A stretch of DNA of 64,000 bases from Actinokineospora baliensis. GTDB taxonomy: Bacteria; Actinomycetota; Actinomycetes; Mycobacteriales; Pseudonocardiaceae. The DNA is taken from NCBI RefSeq assembly GCF_016907695.1, contig NZ_JAFBCK010000001.1, forward strand, positions 4,576,001-4,640,000, in the 5' to 3' direction. A program made the translations under genes and the position numbers. Below, piece after piece: positions 8,375 to 17,818 of this stretch (positions are counted from its first letter, which is position 1; each line of letters opens with the position of its first letter). The notes below the pieces were generated by a model, which saw only the letters and a list, made by a program, of their open reading frames with translations, was not told the origin of the DNA and did no database searches.

Positions 8375-8484
8375 ACCGGCGTTGCACGGAATCGGGTGCG
8401 AAGACCACCCGAGCGCTCGTCGCACTTCGACAACCGCTGTGCGAAGCTGCGCAGACGTGCCCCGCCAGTCGAACGGGAGCCACA

Positions 8485-11451
8485 GTGCGCCTGGGTGCTC
8501 TCGGGACCATCCTGATCGAAGACGACAACGGGAACACGATCCCCATCACGAAGCCGCAACCGCGTGCCGTGCTGGCGCTCCTGCTGCTGTCGGCGGGCCA
8601 CCTGGTTTCGGTTGACCGCATCACCCGGGTGCTGTGGCCGCCGGGCGCAGAACAACCCGAGGGCGTCAAGAACGCCGTACAAGCCTGTGTCAGCCATCTG
8701 CGCGCCGCGCTGAAGCGCCTCGACGGCGTGCGGATCACCTGGCACGAGACCGGCTACATCCTGCACGTCAACCGCGCACTGGTCGACGTGTACCGGTTCC
8801 GCGAGCTGGTCGGCCAGGCCCGGGGTGACCGCGATCCCGGCAGGCGGTCGACGCTGCTGGCCGAGGCGCTGGGGTTGTGGCGCGGCACCAAGGCGTTGGC
8901 CGATGTGGCATTCCCGGAGCTGGAACCCGAGGTCGCGGGGCTGGGTGAGGAGTACGCCGACGCCCTGGAGTGCCGGGTCCAAGCCGACCTGGACCTGGGG
9001 CGGGAGGAACGCCTCGTCGCGGAACTGGTCACGCACACCGGTCGTCATCCGGAGAGGGAACGGCTGCGTGCGCACCTGCTCACGGCCTTGCACCGGTGCG
9101 GGCGTACCGCCGAGGCCTCGCAGGCGTACTTGGACTACCGCAGGTGGCTGGCCGACGAGCACGGCACAGAACCGGGTGCGGAACTGCGCCAACTGCACAC
9201 CCAGCTGCTCGCCCGCTCGAACTCGGGCGACGAGCGAGCGGACACCCCGTCACCCACCGCCGCGGGGCGCGCGTCCTACCTCACCGTCGCCGGGACGGTG
9301 CCGCGCGTGTCGGACCTCGACGACCCGCTGCTGCTGGGGGTGCACCCAGCACCGCCACTCACCGGCACACCTCAAGGGGCTGATGACGTCCCGGCCTACG
9401 TGGCGCGCGATGTCGACGCTGACCTCGGGTCGGCTCTCCGGCGGTCGGGGTTCGTGCTGGTCGTGGGCGCTGCGACAGCGGGCAAGACCAGGGCCGCCTA
9501 CCACGCGATGCGCACGGAGCTCACCGATCACCACGTCTTCGCTCCGGACGACAAGGCCGGTCTGACAGCCGCTGTCGACCAGGCCGAGAGGTACGACGAC
9601 TGCGTGCTCTGGCTCGACGACTTGGAGCACTACCTGGGCGCCGGGGGACTGACACGTGCGGAGATCTCCCGGTTCCTCGTACCCGGACGCCACCGCGTCA
9701 TCCTGTCCACGCTCAGGTTGGTGGAGGACAGCCGCTACCAACACCCCACGGCGAAGGACCTGCTGCACCACGCCGTCCAAGCCCTGAAGATGGCGCGCCG
9801 CGTTGCCTTGAAGCGCCTGTTCAGCCCCGCCGAACGGCGACGGGCGGGCAACCTCGCGGACGACGACCCGCGGCTGGCCAGAAGCCTCGTCACCGCCGAC
9901 CGGTACGGCATCGCGGAGTCCCTCGCGGCAGGCCCTGCCCTGCGTGACATGTGGCTCGCCGCGCAAGCCGAGGGGAGCGACCAGTACGGCGCGGCCATCG
10001 TGACCGCGGCGATCGACTGCAGGCGAGCGGGCCTCACCCGACCGCTCACGCGTGAGTTGCTCTTCGAACTCGCCGAACCAGCCTGGGGCAGAGCAGGCAT
10101 GGCTCCCGCGCAGAACGACGAAGCCTGGACTTGGGCGACTCGTCGACGATTGGGGACGGTCGCGTTGCTCTCGCCCGACGGCCATGGCGGCGGGTTCACG
10201 GTGTTCGAGTACCTCGTCGACGCGGTCGTCGCGCAGACGCCGACGCCTGCGCTCACCACCGCCGTTCTGAGCCGCATGGTGCGGGAGGCGGACACCGAGG
10301 AGGCCGCTCGCCTCGGGGGCACCGCGATCGAGCAAGGCGAGTTCGACATCGCCGTCGCCGCGTTCGATCAGGCCTATCAGCACCAGCAGTCGGAGTTGGG
10401 CGCCGACCACCCCGAGACGTTGACCAACCGGGATCGACGCGCCTTCGCCCTGCGCACGGCGGGTTTGCCCGATCATGCCGCAGGTGAACACCGGGCCGTG
10501 CTGAACGCGCGGGCCGCCAGTCTCGGTGCTGAGCACCCCCTCACGCTGACCAGTCGGAACAACTTCGGCGTCGCCCTCTACCAGGCCGGGCGGTGGCCCG
10601 AAGCCCAAGCCGAACTGGCCACGGTCCTCGACGCCCGTCGCCGGGTCCTGGCCGAGGACGACCCGGATATCGGCCGCAGCTTGAGTAACCTCGCGCCGGT
10701 GCTCATGGACCTGGGCCGCTGGTCGGAAGCCGAACGCCTCGCGAGGGAAGCCGTGGCCTTCCGGACCAGGGTGCACGGCCTCGACGATCGCAACACGCTC
10801 AACAGCCGCAACAACCTCGGCTTGGTGCTACAGGCATTGGGCCACTACGCCGAAGCGGAGGCCGAGCACGCCACCACGCTCGACGCGCGTGAGCGACTGC
10901 TGAGGCCAGACCACCCCGATGTCCTTGAAAGCAGGCACAACAGAGCGACGGCGTTGCGCCACCTCGACCGCGCCGAGGAAGCCGAACGCGAGCACCGAGA
11001 TGTCCTCCGCCTCCGCGAGAAGATGCTGGGCGAACAGCACTATGACACCGTCGACGCCCGGATTCACCTCGCCGCGGATTTGCTCGCTCTCGGGCGCGTC
11101 GCCGAGGCAGCGGAGATGTCGGAGCTGGCGATCGCCGCGGGAACCGAAACCTACGGGCCGAGCCATCCCTACACGCTCGACGCACACGAGGTGCACGCCC
11201 AAGCGCTCATCGCCGCCGGTCGCCACCTCGAGGCTGCCGACGAGCTAGCCGCCTTGACCCAGCTCCGCGGACGCGTCCAGGGTGACGAGCACCCGTACAC
11301 CCTCGCCTGCGAACTGCGCTGGGCTGTGGCCCGATCTCTTCTGGGCGAGGACATCCGGCCCGTCTTGGCGTTGTTGCACACCCGTGCGTCGAGGCGGCTC
11401 GACGCGGATCACCCCTTGGTCAGGGCGATCATCTCGGCGCTCGGCGCGTGA
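8485..11451 (+). CDS. AfsR/SARP-type transcriptional regulator with NTPase and TPRs
   Basis: A 988-residue regulator. Residues about 1-95 are an OmpR-like winged helix (KPQPRAVLALLLLSAGHLVSVDRI), about 96-245 a BTAD domain (YRFRELVGQAR ... YLDYRRWLADEHGTEPG). A P-loop ATPase follows (VVGAATAGKT, Lys334; VLWLDDLEHY as Walker B), and residues from about 620 to the end are tandem TPRs of the LG-HPxTLxxRNNLG type. This order matches AfsR-like activators that control antibiotic or secreted-product genes by binding DNA and oligomerising with ATP. GTG 8485 has GGGAG at 8474-8478. It could control the upstream secreted protein or the carbapenem-like genes, but no operator repeats were identified. Confidence 0.8.
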   Translation: MRLGALGTILIEDDNGNTIPITKPQPRAVLALLLLSAGHLVSVDRITRVLWPPGAEQPEGVKNAVQACVSHLRAALKRLDGVRITWHETGYILHVNRALVDVYRFRELVGQARGDRDPGRRSTLLAEALGLWRGTKALADVAFPELEPEVAGLGEEYADALECRVQADLDLGREERLVAELVTHTGRHPERERLRAHLLTALHRCGRTAEASQAYLDYRRWLADEHGTEPGAELRQLHTQLLARSNSGDERADTPSPTAAGRASYLTVAGTVPRVSDLDDPLLLGVHPAPPLTGTPQGADDVPAYVARDVDADLGSALRRSGFVLVVGAATAGKTRAAYHAMRTELTDHHVFAPDDKAGLTAAVDQAERYDDCVLWLDDLEHYLGAGGLTRAEISRFLVPGRHRVILSTLRLVEDSRYQHPTAKDLLHHAVQALKMARRVALKRLFSPAERRRAGNLADDDPRLARSLVTADRYGIAESLAAGPALRDMWLAAQAEGSDQYGAAIVTAAIDCRRAGLTRPLTRELLFELAEPAWGRAGMAPAQNDEAWTWATRRRLGTVALLSPDGHGGGFTVFEYLVDAVVAQTPTPALTTAVLSRMVREADTEEAARLGGTAIEQGEFDIAVAAFDQAYQHQQSELGADHPETLTNRDRRAFALRTAGLPDHAAGEHRAVLNARAASLGAEHPLTLTSRNNFGVALYQAGRWPEAQAELATVLDARRRVLAEDDPDIGRSLSNLAPVLMDLGRWSEAERLAREAVAFRTRVHGLDDRNTLNSRNNLGLVLQALGHYAEAEAEHATTLDARERLLRPDHPDVLESRHNRATALRHLDRAEEAEREHRDVLRLREKMLGEQHYDTVDARIHLAADLLALGRVAEAAEMSELAIAAGTETYGPSHPYTLDAHEVHAQALIAAGRHLEAADELAALTQLRGRVQGDEHPYTLACELRWAVARSLLGEDIRPVLALLHTRASRRLDADHPLVRAIISALGA

Positions 11452-11458
11452 ATCGGGT

Positions 11459-13711
11459 TCACTCGGCCAACTTGCGGCGACGCCGTTTGCGTTCGAGGAC
11501 GACGATGGCGAGGCCACCGAGGAGTGCCAGGAAGCCGATCCCTGCCAGGAGGGTGACATTGGCCCCTGTCGAGGCCAGGTCGGACGCTGGCGGGGACCCC
11601 TGCGGGATGGGTGTTGTGTTGGTGGAAGTGTCCACTGGTGGTGTGGTCGGTGATGTCGTGGGTGTCGTCGGTGGGGTGCTCGGGGGCGTGTTGGGGTCGG
11701 CCAGGGCGACGCGTTCGATCATGACGGGGGTGGAGGCGATCTGCGCGATTCCCTCTGGGCTGGCGCCCGTGATGTCGACGCGGTGTTCGCCGTCTGGGAC
11801 GGAGGTCGGGACCGGGAAGGTGGCGTCCAGTTCGCCCGCGGCGTCGGTGGTCGCGGTTCCCAGGTCGACGGGGTCGGAGTTCAGGACGATCCGGACCTCG
11901 CTGTTGGGCGAGAAGTTGTCGCCCCGCACGCGCAACGCGCAGTCGCTGGGGGAGCAGGCGGGTTGCAGGCACTCGACCCCGCACTGGCCGGACGGGTCGG
12001 CGCGCACGTTGCCCACGGCGACGGTGATCGGGCCTCGTGGACCGCGGATCGTCGGGTTCGGCGCGGGGTTGGCGAACAGCAGCCTGCCCTGGTCGTCGAC
12101 GTAGTGCTCGAGGAAGTAGGCCGCGATGGCGTCGTGGCCCAGTTGGTTGGGGTGGAAGCTCTCCTGGATGTCAGTCAGGTGGAGTCCGGTGATCCAGGCG
12201 GGCGCGTCGTCTGTGCCGGTGCAGATCTCGTGGCCTGCGGTCACGGCGAACAGCGGCATGAAGGTCACCCCCGCCGTGGCGGCCGCGTCTTCGATGGCCT
12301 GGTTGAGCGCGGGGAGGAAGCGGTTTTGGAGGTACTCGCGTTCGGCGGCGTTGAAGGTGAACGGCAGGCACTGCAAGGCGACCTGGAGTGCGCTCGGGTA
12401 CCCGTACACCAGCACCGCGGCGTCCTCGAACTCCGCGCGCAGGCTGCTGAACGTGGTGACCAGCTTGTCGAAGACGGGCCCGTTGACGCGGCTGATGGCC
12501 GACTCCTCGGACACCCGGCAGTCCACGGTCCCGAAGATGGTGTGCAGGTCCGGTGCGAGGCAGGCGGTGACCATTCCCGCGAACGACGCGTCGTTGCCGC
12601 CGATCCCGAGCGTGACCAGGTCGGGCGACCCGTGCGCGGCCGTGAAGTTCCTGGCGTCCGTGACCTGGACGTTGCCACCTCCCACACCGTTGGGCGACAA
12701 CGGGTACTGCGCCTTGCCCGCTTGGTCGAGCAGTCCGAGGTTCTCCGTGACGCCACCGGAACACGCGGTGAAGAGGAAGTCATCCGCTGCCACACCGAGG
12801 GTGCGGCTGACTTGCTGGGGCCATGCCCGTCCGTGGCGGTGGCACCGGTTCTCGTAGTGCTTGGACGGGCGTCTCCGCACGTCGGCGAAGCTGATGGGTT
12901 GTTTGGTCGTGGTGTCGCACCGGACACGAGAGCCCCGGAAGAGTTCGGAGTACAACCACTCCGAGTTCTCGTGGTACTTCGCGTCGCGCATGGCGGTGCC
13001 GCAGTCGTAGGCGACCGGGTCGCGACCCAGCCGCTCCTCTATGTCCTCGGTGTACCCCTCGCCGGAGGAGTAGGAGTCGCCCATCGCGATCATCCGGTTG
13101 ACCTGGCGGCCGCCGAGCGCAGTACCGGTCGACACGTTGTCGATCGCGAAGCCCGCGGGTTCCTCTTCGGTGTTGTCGACTGTGACCCGGTGGATGCCCG
13201 CCAGCGGGAGGCGGATGTGGTTGATCCCGATCGCGTTCGCCCTGACTGAGCCAAGGCGTGTGCCGTCGACTCCGTAGTAGGCGATCTCGACGGAGTTCCG
13301 GCTGTCGATGTAGCCGACGTCGAACTCCATCCCACTGGTGGTCGCGGGTGCGCCGGTCGCGGGGTCGACGATCTGGAGTGCGATCTCCCCTTGGAACCGG
13401 GGTGTCCCGGACAGCACCGGACTGGTCGGGTTCGCGCTGTCGGTGGTGATGAAGCTGCCCGTGCCGAAGACGATGCCCTGGTCGCGGTACTGCGTCGTGA
13501 TCTGCGTGCCCAGGCCGAACTCGCTGAACGTGATCGCCCCGGCGAGGGCGGCCACGCGGGGAGCGGCGCCGAGCTCGTCGGGGTCTCGCGTGCTCGTCGA
13601 AGGCGTGTCGTCCTGATCGACGGGTTGGGCAGCGCGGCCGAGCCCGCTGACCGCGGTCGAGACCGTCAATGCGAGAACGGTTGCGAGAACGCCGATTCGC
13701 CGCCGAGACAT
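11459..13711 (-). CDS. Sortase-anchored SGNH/GDSL hydrolase
   Basis: A 750-residue secreted protein. It has a signal peptide (IGVLATVLALTVSTAVSG), a jelly-roll-like N-terminal domain (residues about 60-190), then an SGNH hydrolase domain with the nucleophile in MGDSYSSGEG, an oxyanion Gly/Asn in LGIGGNDASF and the late SFHPNQLGHDA block. An Ig-like or filamin-like domain and a Pro/Thr linker follow. The C-terminus carries LASTG, a hydrophobic helix and an RKRRRRK tail, a class E-type sortase sorting signal. It probably displays an esterase or lipase on the cell wall. It is convergent with the regulator gene with a gap of 7 bp. Confidence 0.8.
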   Translation of the reverse strand: MSRRRIGVLATVLALTVSTAVSGLGRAAQPVDQDDTPSTSTRDPDELGAAPRVAALAGAITFSEFGLGTQITTQYRDQGIVFGTGSFITTDSANPTSPVLSGTPRFQGEIALQIVDPATGAPATTSGMEFDVGYIDSRNSVEIAYYGVDGTRLGSVRANAIGINHIRLPLAGIHRVTVDNTEEEPAGFAIDNVSTGTALGGRQVNRMIAMGDSYSSGEGYTEDIEERLGRDPVAYDCGTAMRDAKYHENSEWLYSELFRGSRVRCDTTTKQPISFADVRRRPSKHYENRCHRHGRAWPQQVSRTLGVAADDFLFTACSGGVTENLGLLDQAGKAQYPLSPNGVGGGNVQVTDARNFTAAHGSPDLVTLGIGGNDASFAGMVTACLAPDLHTIFGTVDCRVSEESAISRVNGPVFDKLVTTFSSLRAEFEDAAVLVYGYPSALQVALQCLPFTFNAAEREYLQNRFLPALNQAIEDAAATAGVTFMPLFAVTAGHEICTGTDDAPAWITGLHLTDIQESFHPNQLGHDAIAAYFLEHYVDDQGRLLFANPAPNPTIRGPRGPITVAVGNVRADPSGQCGVECLQPACSPSDCALRVRGDNFSPNSEVRIVLNSDPVDLGTATTDAAGELDATFPVPTSVPDGEHRVDITGASPEGIAQIASTPVMIERVALADPNTPPSTPPTTPTTSPTTPPVDTSTNTTPIPQGSPPASDLASTGANVTLLAGIGFLALLGGLAIVVLERKRRRRKLAE

Positions 13712-13876
13712 CTACTCACTCCTAGGCCTGCGCGTGGAGGGCACTTGTGCTGACCGGTAGCCGCCCCCGCGCGTCGACCGATGTGCCAGTGATCGCCCGG
13801 AACCCGGGCGTTGTTACCGGTTGGCCACTATTTGTCCACTCGACGGAACCGGACTGTCCTCTTCGGAATTGACGAA

Positions 13877-13910
13877 GGGCGGGTGTCCCAGATCGCTGGG
13901 GCACTCGCCC
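13877..13910 (-). terminator. 14-bp hairpin after the DUF305 gene
   Basis: GGGCGGGTGTCCCA (13877-13890) pairs with TGGGGCACTCGCCC (13897-13910), with two G-U type positions, around a 6-nt loop. It lies directly after the second stop of the DUF305 frame on the minus strand and separates it from the SGNH hydrolase gene. Confidence 0.65.
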
Positions 13911-13960
13911 GGAGGTCAGCCTTGTGCTAGCAGGCCTCGCATTTCGCGGATCTCAGCGTC

Positions 13961-14467
13961 CTAGGTGTCGATGATGCGCTGGGCGAGCTTCTTCGCTTCG
14001 GGGTTGGCGCCTTGGGCCAGTTCGGTCCTGGCCATCTCGACCGCGCCCTGGTGGTGGGCGATCATCATCGTCAGCCAACGCTGGTCGAAGTCGTCGCCAG
14101 TGGCTGTGCGGAGCGTTGTCATCTCGTCGGCGGTCATCATGCCCGAGCCGTGGTCCATTCCGGGCATTGAGTGCTCTTCGGATTCACCCCAGGCTTTCAG
14201 CCACTCGGTGAGGGTGGCGATTTCGGGGGCTTGGGCCTTCTTGATACGCGCTGCCAGGTCGATGATTTTCGGGTTGGTGGTACGGCCGGTGACGAGTTCG
14301 GCCATGTCCACGGCCTGGGTGTGGTGCGGGATCATTTGCTGGGCGAAAGCGGTGTCGGCGGCGTTGTGCTGGCTGGAGTCGCGAGCCGTTGTAGTGCCGC
14401 AGGCGGTGAGCATGGCGAAGGAGGCCAGGACGGCGAGTGCCGACCTGACCAGGGTCTTGCTGGTCAT
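13961..14467 (-). CDS. DUF305 lipoprotein with a premature amber stop
   Basis: A 168-residue lipoprotein: signal peptide with lipobox LTAC, then two DUF305 ferritin-like helical repeats with HH pairs (QQMIPHHTQAVDMAE and MMIAHHQGAVEMAR) and a Met/His-rich GMDHGSGMM segment, features linked with copper handling at the cell surface. The frame ends at TAG 13961-13963 after QRIIDT. Reading through that TAG gives DAEIREMRGLLAQG before TGA at 13916-13918, exactly the C-terminus expected for the family, so a Gln codon (CAG) has probably become TAG. The protein is only 15 residues short and may still fold. ATG 14467 was chosen at the start of the signal peptide. It is paired with the DUF6153-like gene upstream. 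Confidence 0.8.
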   Translation of the reverse strand: MTSKTLVRSALAVLASFAMLTACGTTTARDSSQHNAADTAFAQQMIPHHTQAVDMAELVTGRTTNPKIIDLAARIKKAQAPEIATLTEWLKAWGESEEHSMPGMDHGSGMMTADEMTTLRTATGDDFDQRWLTMMIAHHQGAVEMARTELAQGANPEAKKLAQRIIDT

Positions 14468-14537
14468 GTCTGGGTCCTCAGGTGGTCGCGTGTGGTTTCG
14501 CTGCAGCGCCATTCCGATGGGGATGGCGCGGGCGCTG

Positions 14538-14924
14538 TCACTGCCGCGACACGCAGAGGAGGGTCAGGGTGGGTTTCGGGGGCGCCCGGGTGGAATCGAT
14601 CGCGACGCGCTGTCGTCCGGGCAGGGGAAGGCTGCGCTGGAAAGGGATGCTCAGCAGGATCAGCAACAGTCCGATGCCGACGGCGAGTACTGCCAGGCAC
14701 AGGTGCGCCAGCAGGTCGTGGGTGTCCCCGTGGGAGGGCGACGCCGGATCGGCGGCCACGACACAGCAGTCAGGGCCCGACATGACCGACTCGGCGGCGT
14801 GCGCACCGCCGTGGGCCGAGTCGCCGCCCGTGAGGCCTGTGAGGTGGTGCATGCCGAGCACCCCGAACACCAAGGCGCACAGCAGCACCCAGCGCACCAG
14901 CGCCGTCGGGGGATCGGCTCTCAC
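14538..14924 (-). CDS. DUF6153-like small membrane protein
   Basis: A 128-residue membrane protein with a TM helix at residues about 9-27, an external His/Cys-bearing loop (HGGAHAAESVMSGPDCCVVA) and a second TM helix at about 74-93 (LCLAVLAVGIGLLLILLSIP). This layout resembles DUF6153 proteins, which in actinomycetes usually precede DUF305 genes, as here (70 bp gap). A role in copper or metal handling at the membrane is inferred from the pairing and the His/Cys residues. Confidence 0.65.
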   Translation of the reverse strand: MRADPPTALVRWVLLCALVFGVLGMHHLTGLTGGDSAHGGAHAAESVMSGPDCCVVAADPASPSHGDTHDLLAHLCLAVLAVGIGLLLILLSIPFQRSLPLPGRQRVAIDSTRAPPKPTLTLLCVSRQ

Positions 14925-15107
14925 GCCACGACTCTAGTCTCCGGCCCGCGCCGCACCGCGCGCGGCGCGGCGGCGGTGTTCCCATTTATGTGTCCCATAG
15001 GTGAACTCGATGGAATGTTGAGATGTTCGATTGGGGCCGGTTTCCGTCGATAGTGGGCATATCGGCTGGATATCCGGATTCGCCGATTTCGAACAGGAGA
15101 ACCCTTC

Positions 15108-15890
15108 ATGAACCTGCGTACCCTGCTACGCGCTGCCCTCGTCCCCCTGGTGGTGGGAGCCGCGACGCTCACCGCCATCTCCACTTCCGCCAACGCCGCC
15201 CAGCCGTCGGACTCCCCGCCGATGTCCCCCGCGATCGTCGGTGGCTCCACGGCCACCGGCAACTACCCGTGGATGGCGTCCCTGCAGGTCAACGGTCGCC
15301 ACGGTTGTGGTGGCTCGCTGATCAGTTCCGAGTGGGTCGTCACCGCCGCGCACTGCATCCAGGGCGGTTCGCTGAACCTGCGGATCGGTTCCAAGGACAA
15401 CACGACCGGCGGCACGCTGGTGTCGGCGTCGCGGCAGATCAAGCACCCGTCCTACGGCAACATCCAGAACGGCTACGACATCGCGCTGATCAAGCTGTCC
15501 CGCGCGGTGCAGAACCAGCCGATCACCATCGCGGGCAGTTCCCCCGCGGTCGGCTCGAGCGTCGTGCTCTACGGCTGGGGCCAGACCTGCCCGCAGCGCG
15601 GTTGCCAGCAGAGCCCGCCGCGCGCGCTGAAGATGCTCAACACCCGCATCAACTCCGACAGCCAGTGCCAGAGCATCCGTGGCGCCAGCGAACTGTGCGT
15701 GCAGAGCAGCACCTCCCAGACCGCCTGTTACGGCGACTCCGGTGGTCCGCTGGTGGTCCAGGGCCAGCTCGCGGGTGCGACCAGCCGCGCCGGTCACGGC
15801 AGCGCGACCTGCGGCCAGGGGCACACGATCTACACCGACCTGACCGCCTACCGCCAGTGGATCTCCCAGACCACCGGCGGCGCTGTCTAA
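15108..15890 (+). CDS. Secreted S1 family serine protease
   Basis: A 260-residue chymotrypsin-fold protease. The signal peptide ends near ANA (residue 30), a short propeptide leads to IVGGS (43), and the triad is His82 (TAAHC), Asp124 (DIALIKL) and Ser211 (GDSGGP). Six Cys are placed for the usual disulfides. The residue at the base of the S1 pocket, six before the Ser, is Thr205 where trypsin has Asp, so a trypsin-like preference for Arg/Lys is not expected. ATG 15108 follows AGGAGAACCC. Two hairpins lie after the stop. Confidence 0.88.
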   Translation: MNLRTLLRAALVPLVVGAATLTAISTSANAAQPSDSPPMSPAIVGGSTATGNYPWMASLQVNGRHGCGGSLISSEWVVTAAHCIQGGSLNLRIGSKDNTTGGTLVSASRQIKHPSYGNIQNGYDIALIKLSRAVQNQPITIAGSSPAVGSSVVLYGWGQTCPQRGCQQSPPRALKMLNTRINSDSQCQSIRGASELCVQSSTSQTACYGDSGGPLVVQGQLAGATSRAGHGSATCGQGHTIYTDLTAYRQWISQTTGGAV

Positions 15891-15909
15891 TCAGGACCCC
15901 CTGAACGGG

Positions 15910-16025
15910 CCGGGCGGGTGCTGGCAACGCAGGGTCACCCACCCGGCGCCGGGGTGCGCCACGGTGCCCTCGCCGCGGCGCATGGCTGGAAGAGTGGGCG
16001 ACCCCTCGGCACGGGTCGCCCACTC
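15910..16025 (+). terminator. Two hairpins after the S1 protease gene
   Basis: The second hairpin is perfect: GAGTGGGCGACCC (15992-16004) pairs with GGGTCGCCCACTC (16013-16025) around an 8-nt loop. A weaker one pairs 15910-15920 with 15936-15946 with one mismatch. They lie between the protease gene and the EF-hand gene and likely end the protease transcript. Confidence 0.7.
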
Positions 16026-16091
16026 GCCCGGCCGACGACCTGCGTTCGTCCGATCCGGGGGTCGTCCTTGTTCCAGGGGGGCACCGGGTCC

Positions 16092-16667
16092 ATGATCACG
16101 ATCATGGGACTCGGCGAACTGCTCACCACGAAGATCAGCCGGGGTTTCGACCACCTCGACGCGGACGGCGACGGGGTGCTCGACGAGCGGGACCACGTGC
16201 TGATGGGCGAACGGGTCGCCGAGGCATTGGGGCACGCGCCAGGTTCGCCGGGCGAGCAGCGGATCATCGACACCTACCTGCGCATCTGGCGTGAAGTGCA
16301 CCTACCGCACGTGCCCGCGGGTGAAAGCGGAATCGCCAAGGAGAGCTTCATCGCCTCCACGGGCGCCCTCGCGAACGACCCCGACACCGCGCAGGCAACA
16401 CTGGGCGCCTTGGCCGAGGCATTCCTGGACCTGGCCGACGTCGACGCGGACGGGACGGTATCGCCCAGGGAGTTCCTGGCCTTCCAACGAGGACACTTCC
16501 CCAACCTGTCCGAGGCCGACGCGAACGCCGCCTTCACCCACCTAGACACCAACGGCGACGGCACCCTCTCGACGGAGGAGTTCGTCCGCGCCACCATCGA
16601 ATACTGGACCAGCTCCGACCCAGCCGCGCCAGGAAACTGGTGGCTGGGCGACCCCACCCGGAGCTGA
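16092..16667 (+). CDS. Calerythrin-like EF-hand calcium-binding protein
   Basis: A 191-residue cytoplasmic calcium sensor or buffer with four EF-hand positions, as in calerythrin and the Streptomyces CabB/CabC type proteins. Canonical 12-residue loops are at residues 23-34 (DADGDGVLDERD), 116-127 (DVDADGTVSPRE) and 152-163 (DTNGDGTLSTEE). The second position, near residue 65-85, has lost the acidic ligands, as in calerythrin where one hand does not bind. ATG 16092 follows CCAGGGGGG. It ends next to a DUF3558-like remnant. Confidence 0.8.
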   Translation: MITIMGLGELLTTKISRGFDHLDADGDGVLDERDHVLMGERVAEALGHAPGSPGEQRIIDTYLRIWREVHLPHVPAGESGIAKESFIASTGALANDPDTAQATLGALAEAFLDLADVDADGTVSPREFLAFQRGHFPNLSEADANAAFTHLDTNGDGTLSTEEFVRATIEYWTSSDPAAPGNWWLGDPTRS

Positions 16668-16668
16668 C

Positions 16669-17082
16669 TTGCTTCGCCCGCTTGGAACGCGAGTTTGCGA
16701 AGCCCCGGGAACGCACTTGGACACGGGCGAACGACTGCAAGGGCAGCCCGGCAATCCGTGCGAGTTCTCCAAGCTCGACACCGCTCCCATGGTGCAGATC
16801 TGTTTTGGGCCGCCCCAGGGGCTTGACGACCTCCGCGCTGCTCATGGTCAAGGCCGCCTGTCCCCGAACCGCTGGCAAATCGCGGAGATCGATGGCAGCC
16901 CAGCCATCACCTACCAACGCGAGCCAGGCCCCGGCTGGTGCGAAACCGCCGTAGAACTAGACGACACGCACTACATCAACGCCCGCATCCGCTACAACGA
17001 CGGTTCCCCCACTCACGACCCCTGCACGCAGTCCAAGGAACTCGCAGCTGCCGCACTGGCAACCGCCCGATCGGGCAGGTGA
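16669..17082 (+). pseudogene. DUF3558-like remnant
   Basis: The 137-residue frame begins at a TTG that overlaps the EF-hand gene's end and lacks the signal peptide and lipobox of DUF3558 lipoproteins. Pieces that match the family pattern are NPCEFSK near the start, QIAEIDGSPAITY in the middle and GWCETAVELDD ... DPCTQSKELAAAAL at the end, with the central Cys-Trp core missing. It reads as a truncated, partly deleted copy; an unrelated small protein cannot be ruled out. It ends 45 bp before CRISPR array 1. Confidence 0.4.
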
Positions 17083-17127
17083 TCTCCCAGCGAGACTCAT
17101 GTGGGAGGACGCTGGCTAGCCATGCAG

Positions 17128-17818
17128 CGGAACAGCCCCGCTCGCGCGGGGAGCACGTCCGGCTCTGGTACGACGCCAGCGACGTCCCGGGAACAGCCCC
17201 GCTTGCGCGGGGAGAACGACGCCGCCGCAGGACAGGGCGCCGTGGGAACAGCTCCGCTCTGCGGGAGCACGTGGGCAAGGCCACCGAGTCGGCCGCAGGC
17301 TCGGGAACAGCCCCGCTCCGCGGGGAGCATAGTCGGCGTCCGGGGTGGCGGATGACGACGACCGGAACAGTCCCGCTCGCGCGGGGAGTACTCGATGACC
17401 TTGAGCGCCCAGACGATCAAGGTGGGAACAGCCCCGCTCGCGCGGGGAGCACCACATCGAGACGCTCGCCACCGGCGTCCTAGGGGAACAGCCCCGCTCG
17501 CGCGGGGAGCACGCCGAGCGCCTGGTCGAGCACTACCTGGCGCGGGGAACAGCCCCGCTCGCGCGGGGAGCACTCGAGGGTGTCGAGGTCGACCTCGTGC
17601 ACCCAGGGAACAGCCCCGCTCGCGCGGGGAGCACACACGTGCAGATGCTCACGCATGTGTTGCCATGGGAACAGCCCCGCTCGCGCGGGGAGCACGCGGG
17701 AACGCTTCGGCAAAGGTGGTCTCACCGCGGGAACAGCCCCGCTCGCGCGGGGAGCACCCGATCGCGGCGTTCGCGGCGACTTGGTAGTAGGGAACAGCCC
17801 CGCTCGCGCGGGGAGCAC
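17128..17818 (-). CRISPR. CRISPR array 1, type I-E repeat, 12 repeats / 11 spacers
   Basis: The repeat is 29 bp, beginning GGGAACAGCCCCGC and ending GCGGGGAGCAC on the plus strand. The transcribed strand is minus (GTGCTCCCCGC ... GGGGCTGTTCCC), the usual actinomycete type I-E sequence. Repeats start at 17128, 17189, 17244, 17303, 17363, 17424, 17484, 17545, 17606, 17667, 17729 and 17790. Most spacers are 32 bp, two are 31 and 33, and the one before 17244 is 26. Repeats at 17189 to 17363 carry substitutions or 1-2 bp losses, so the low-coordinate end is the old trailer end and the leader is at the high-coordinate end. No cas gene is in the window. Confidence 0.97.
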
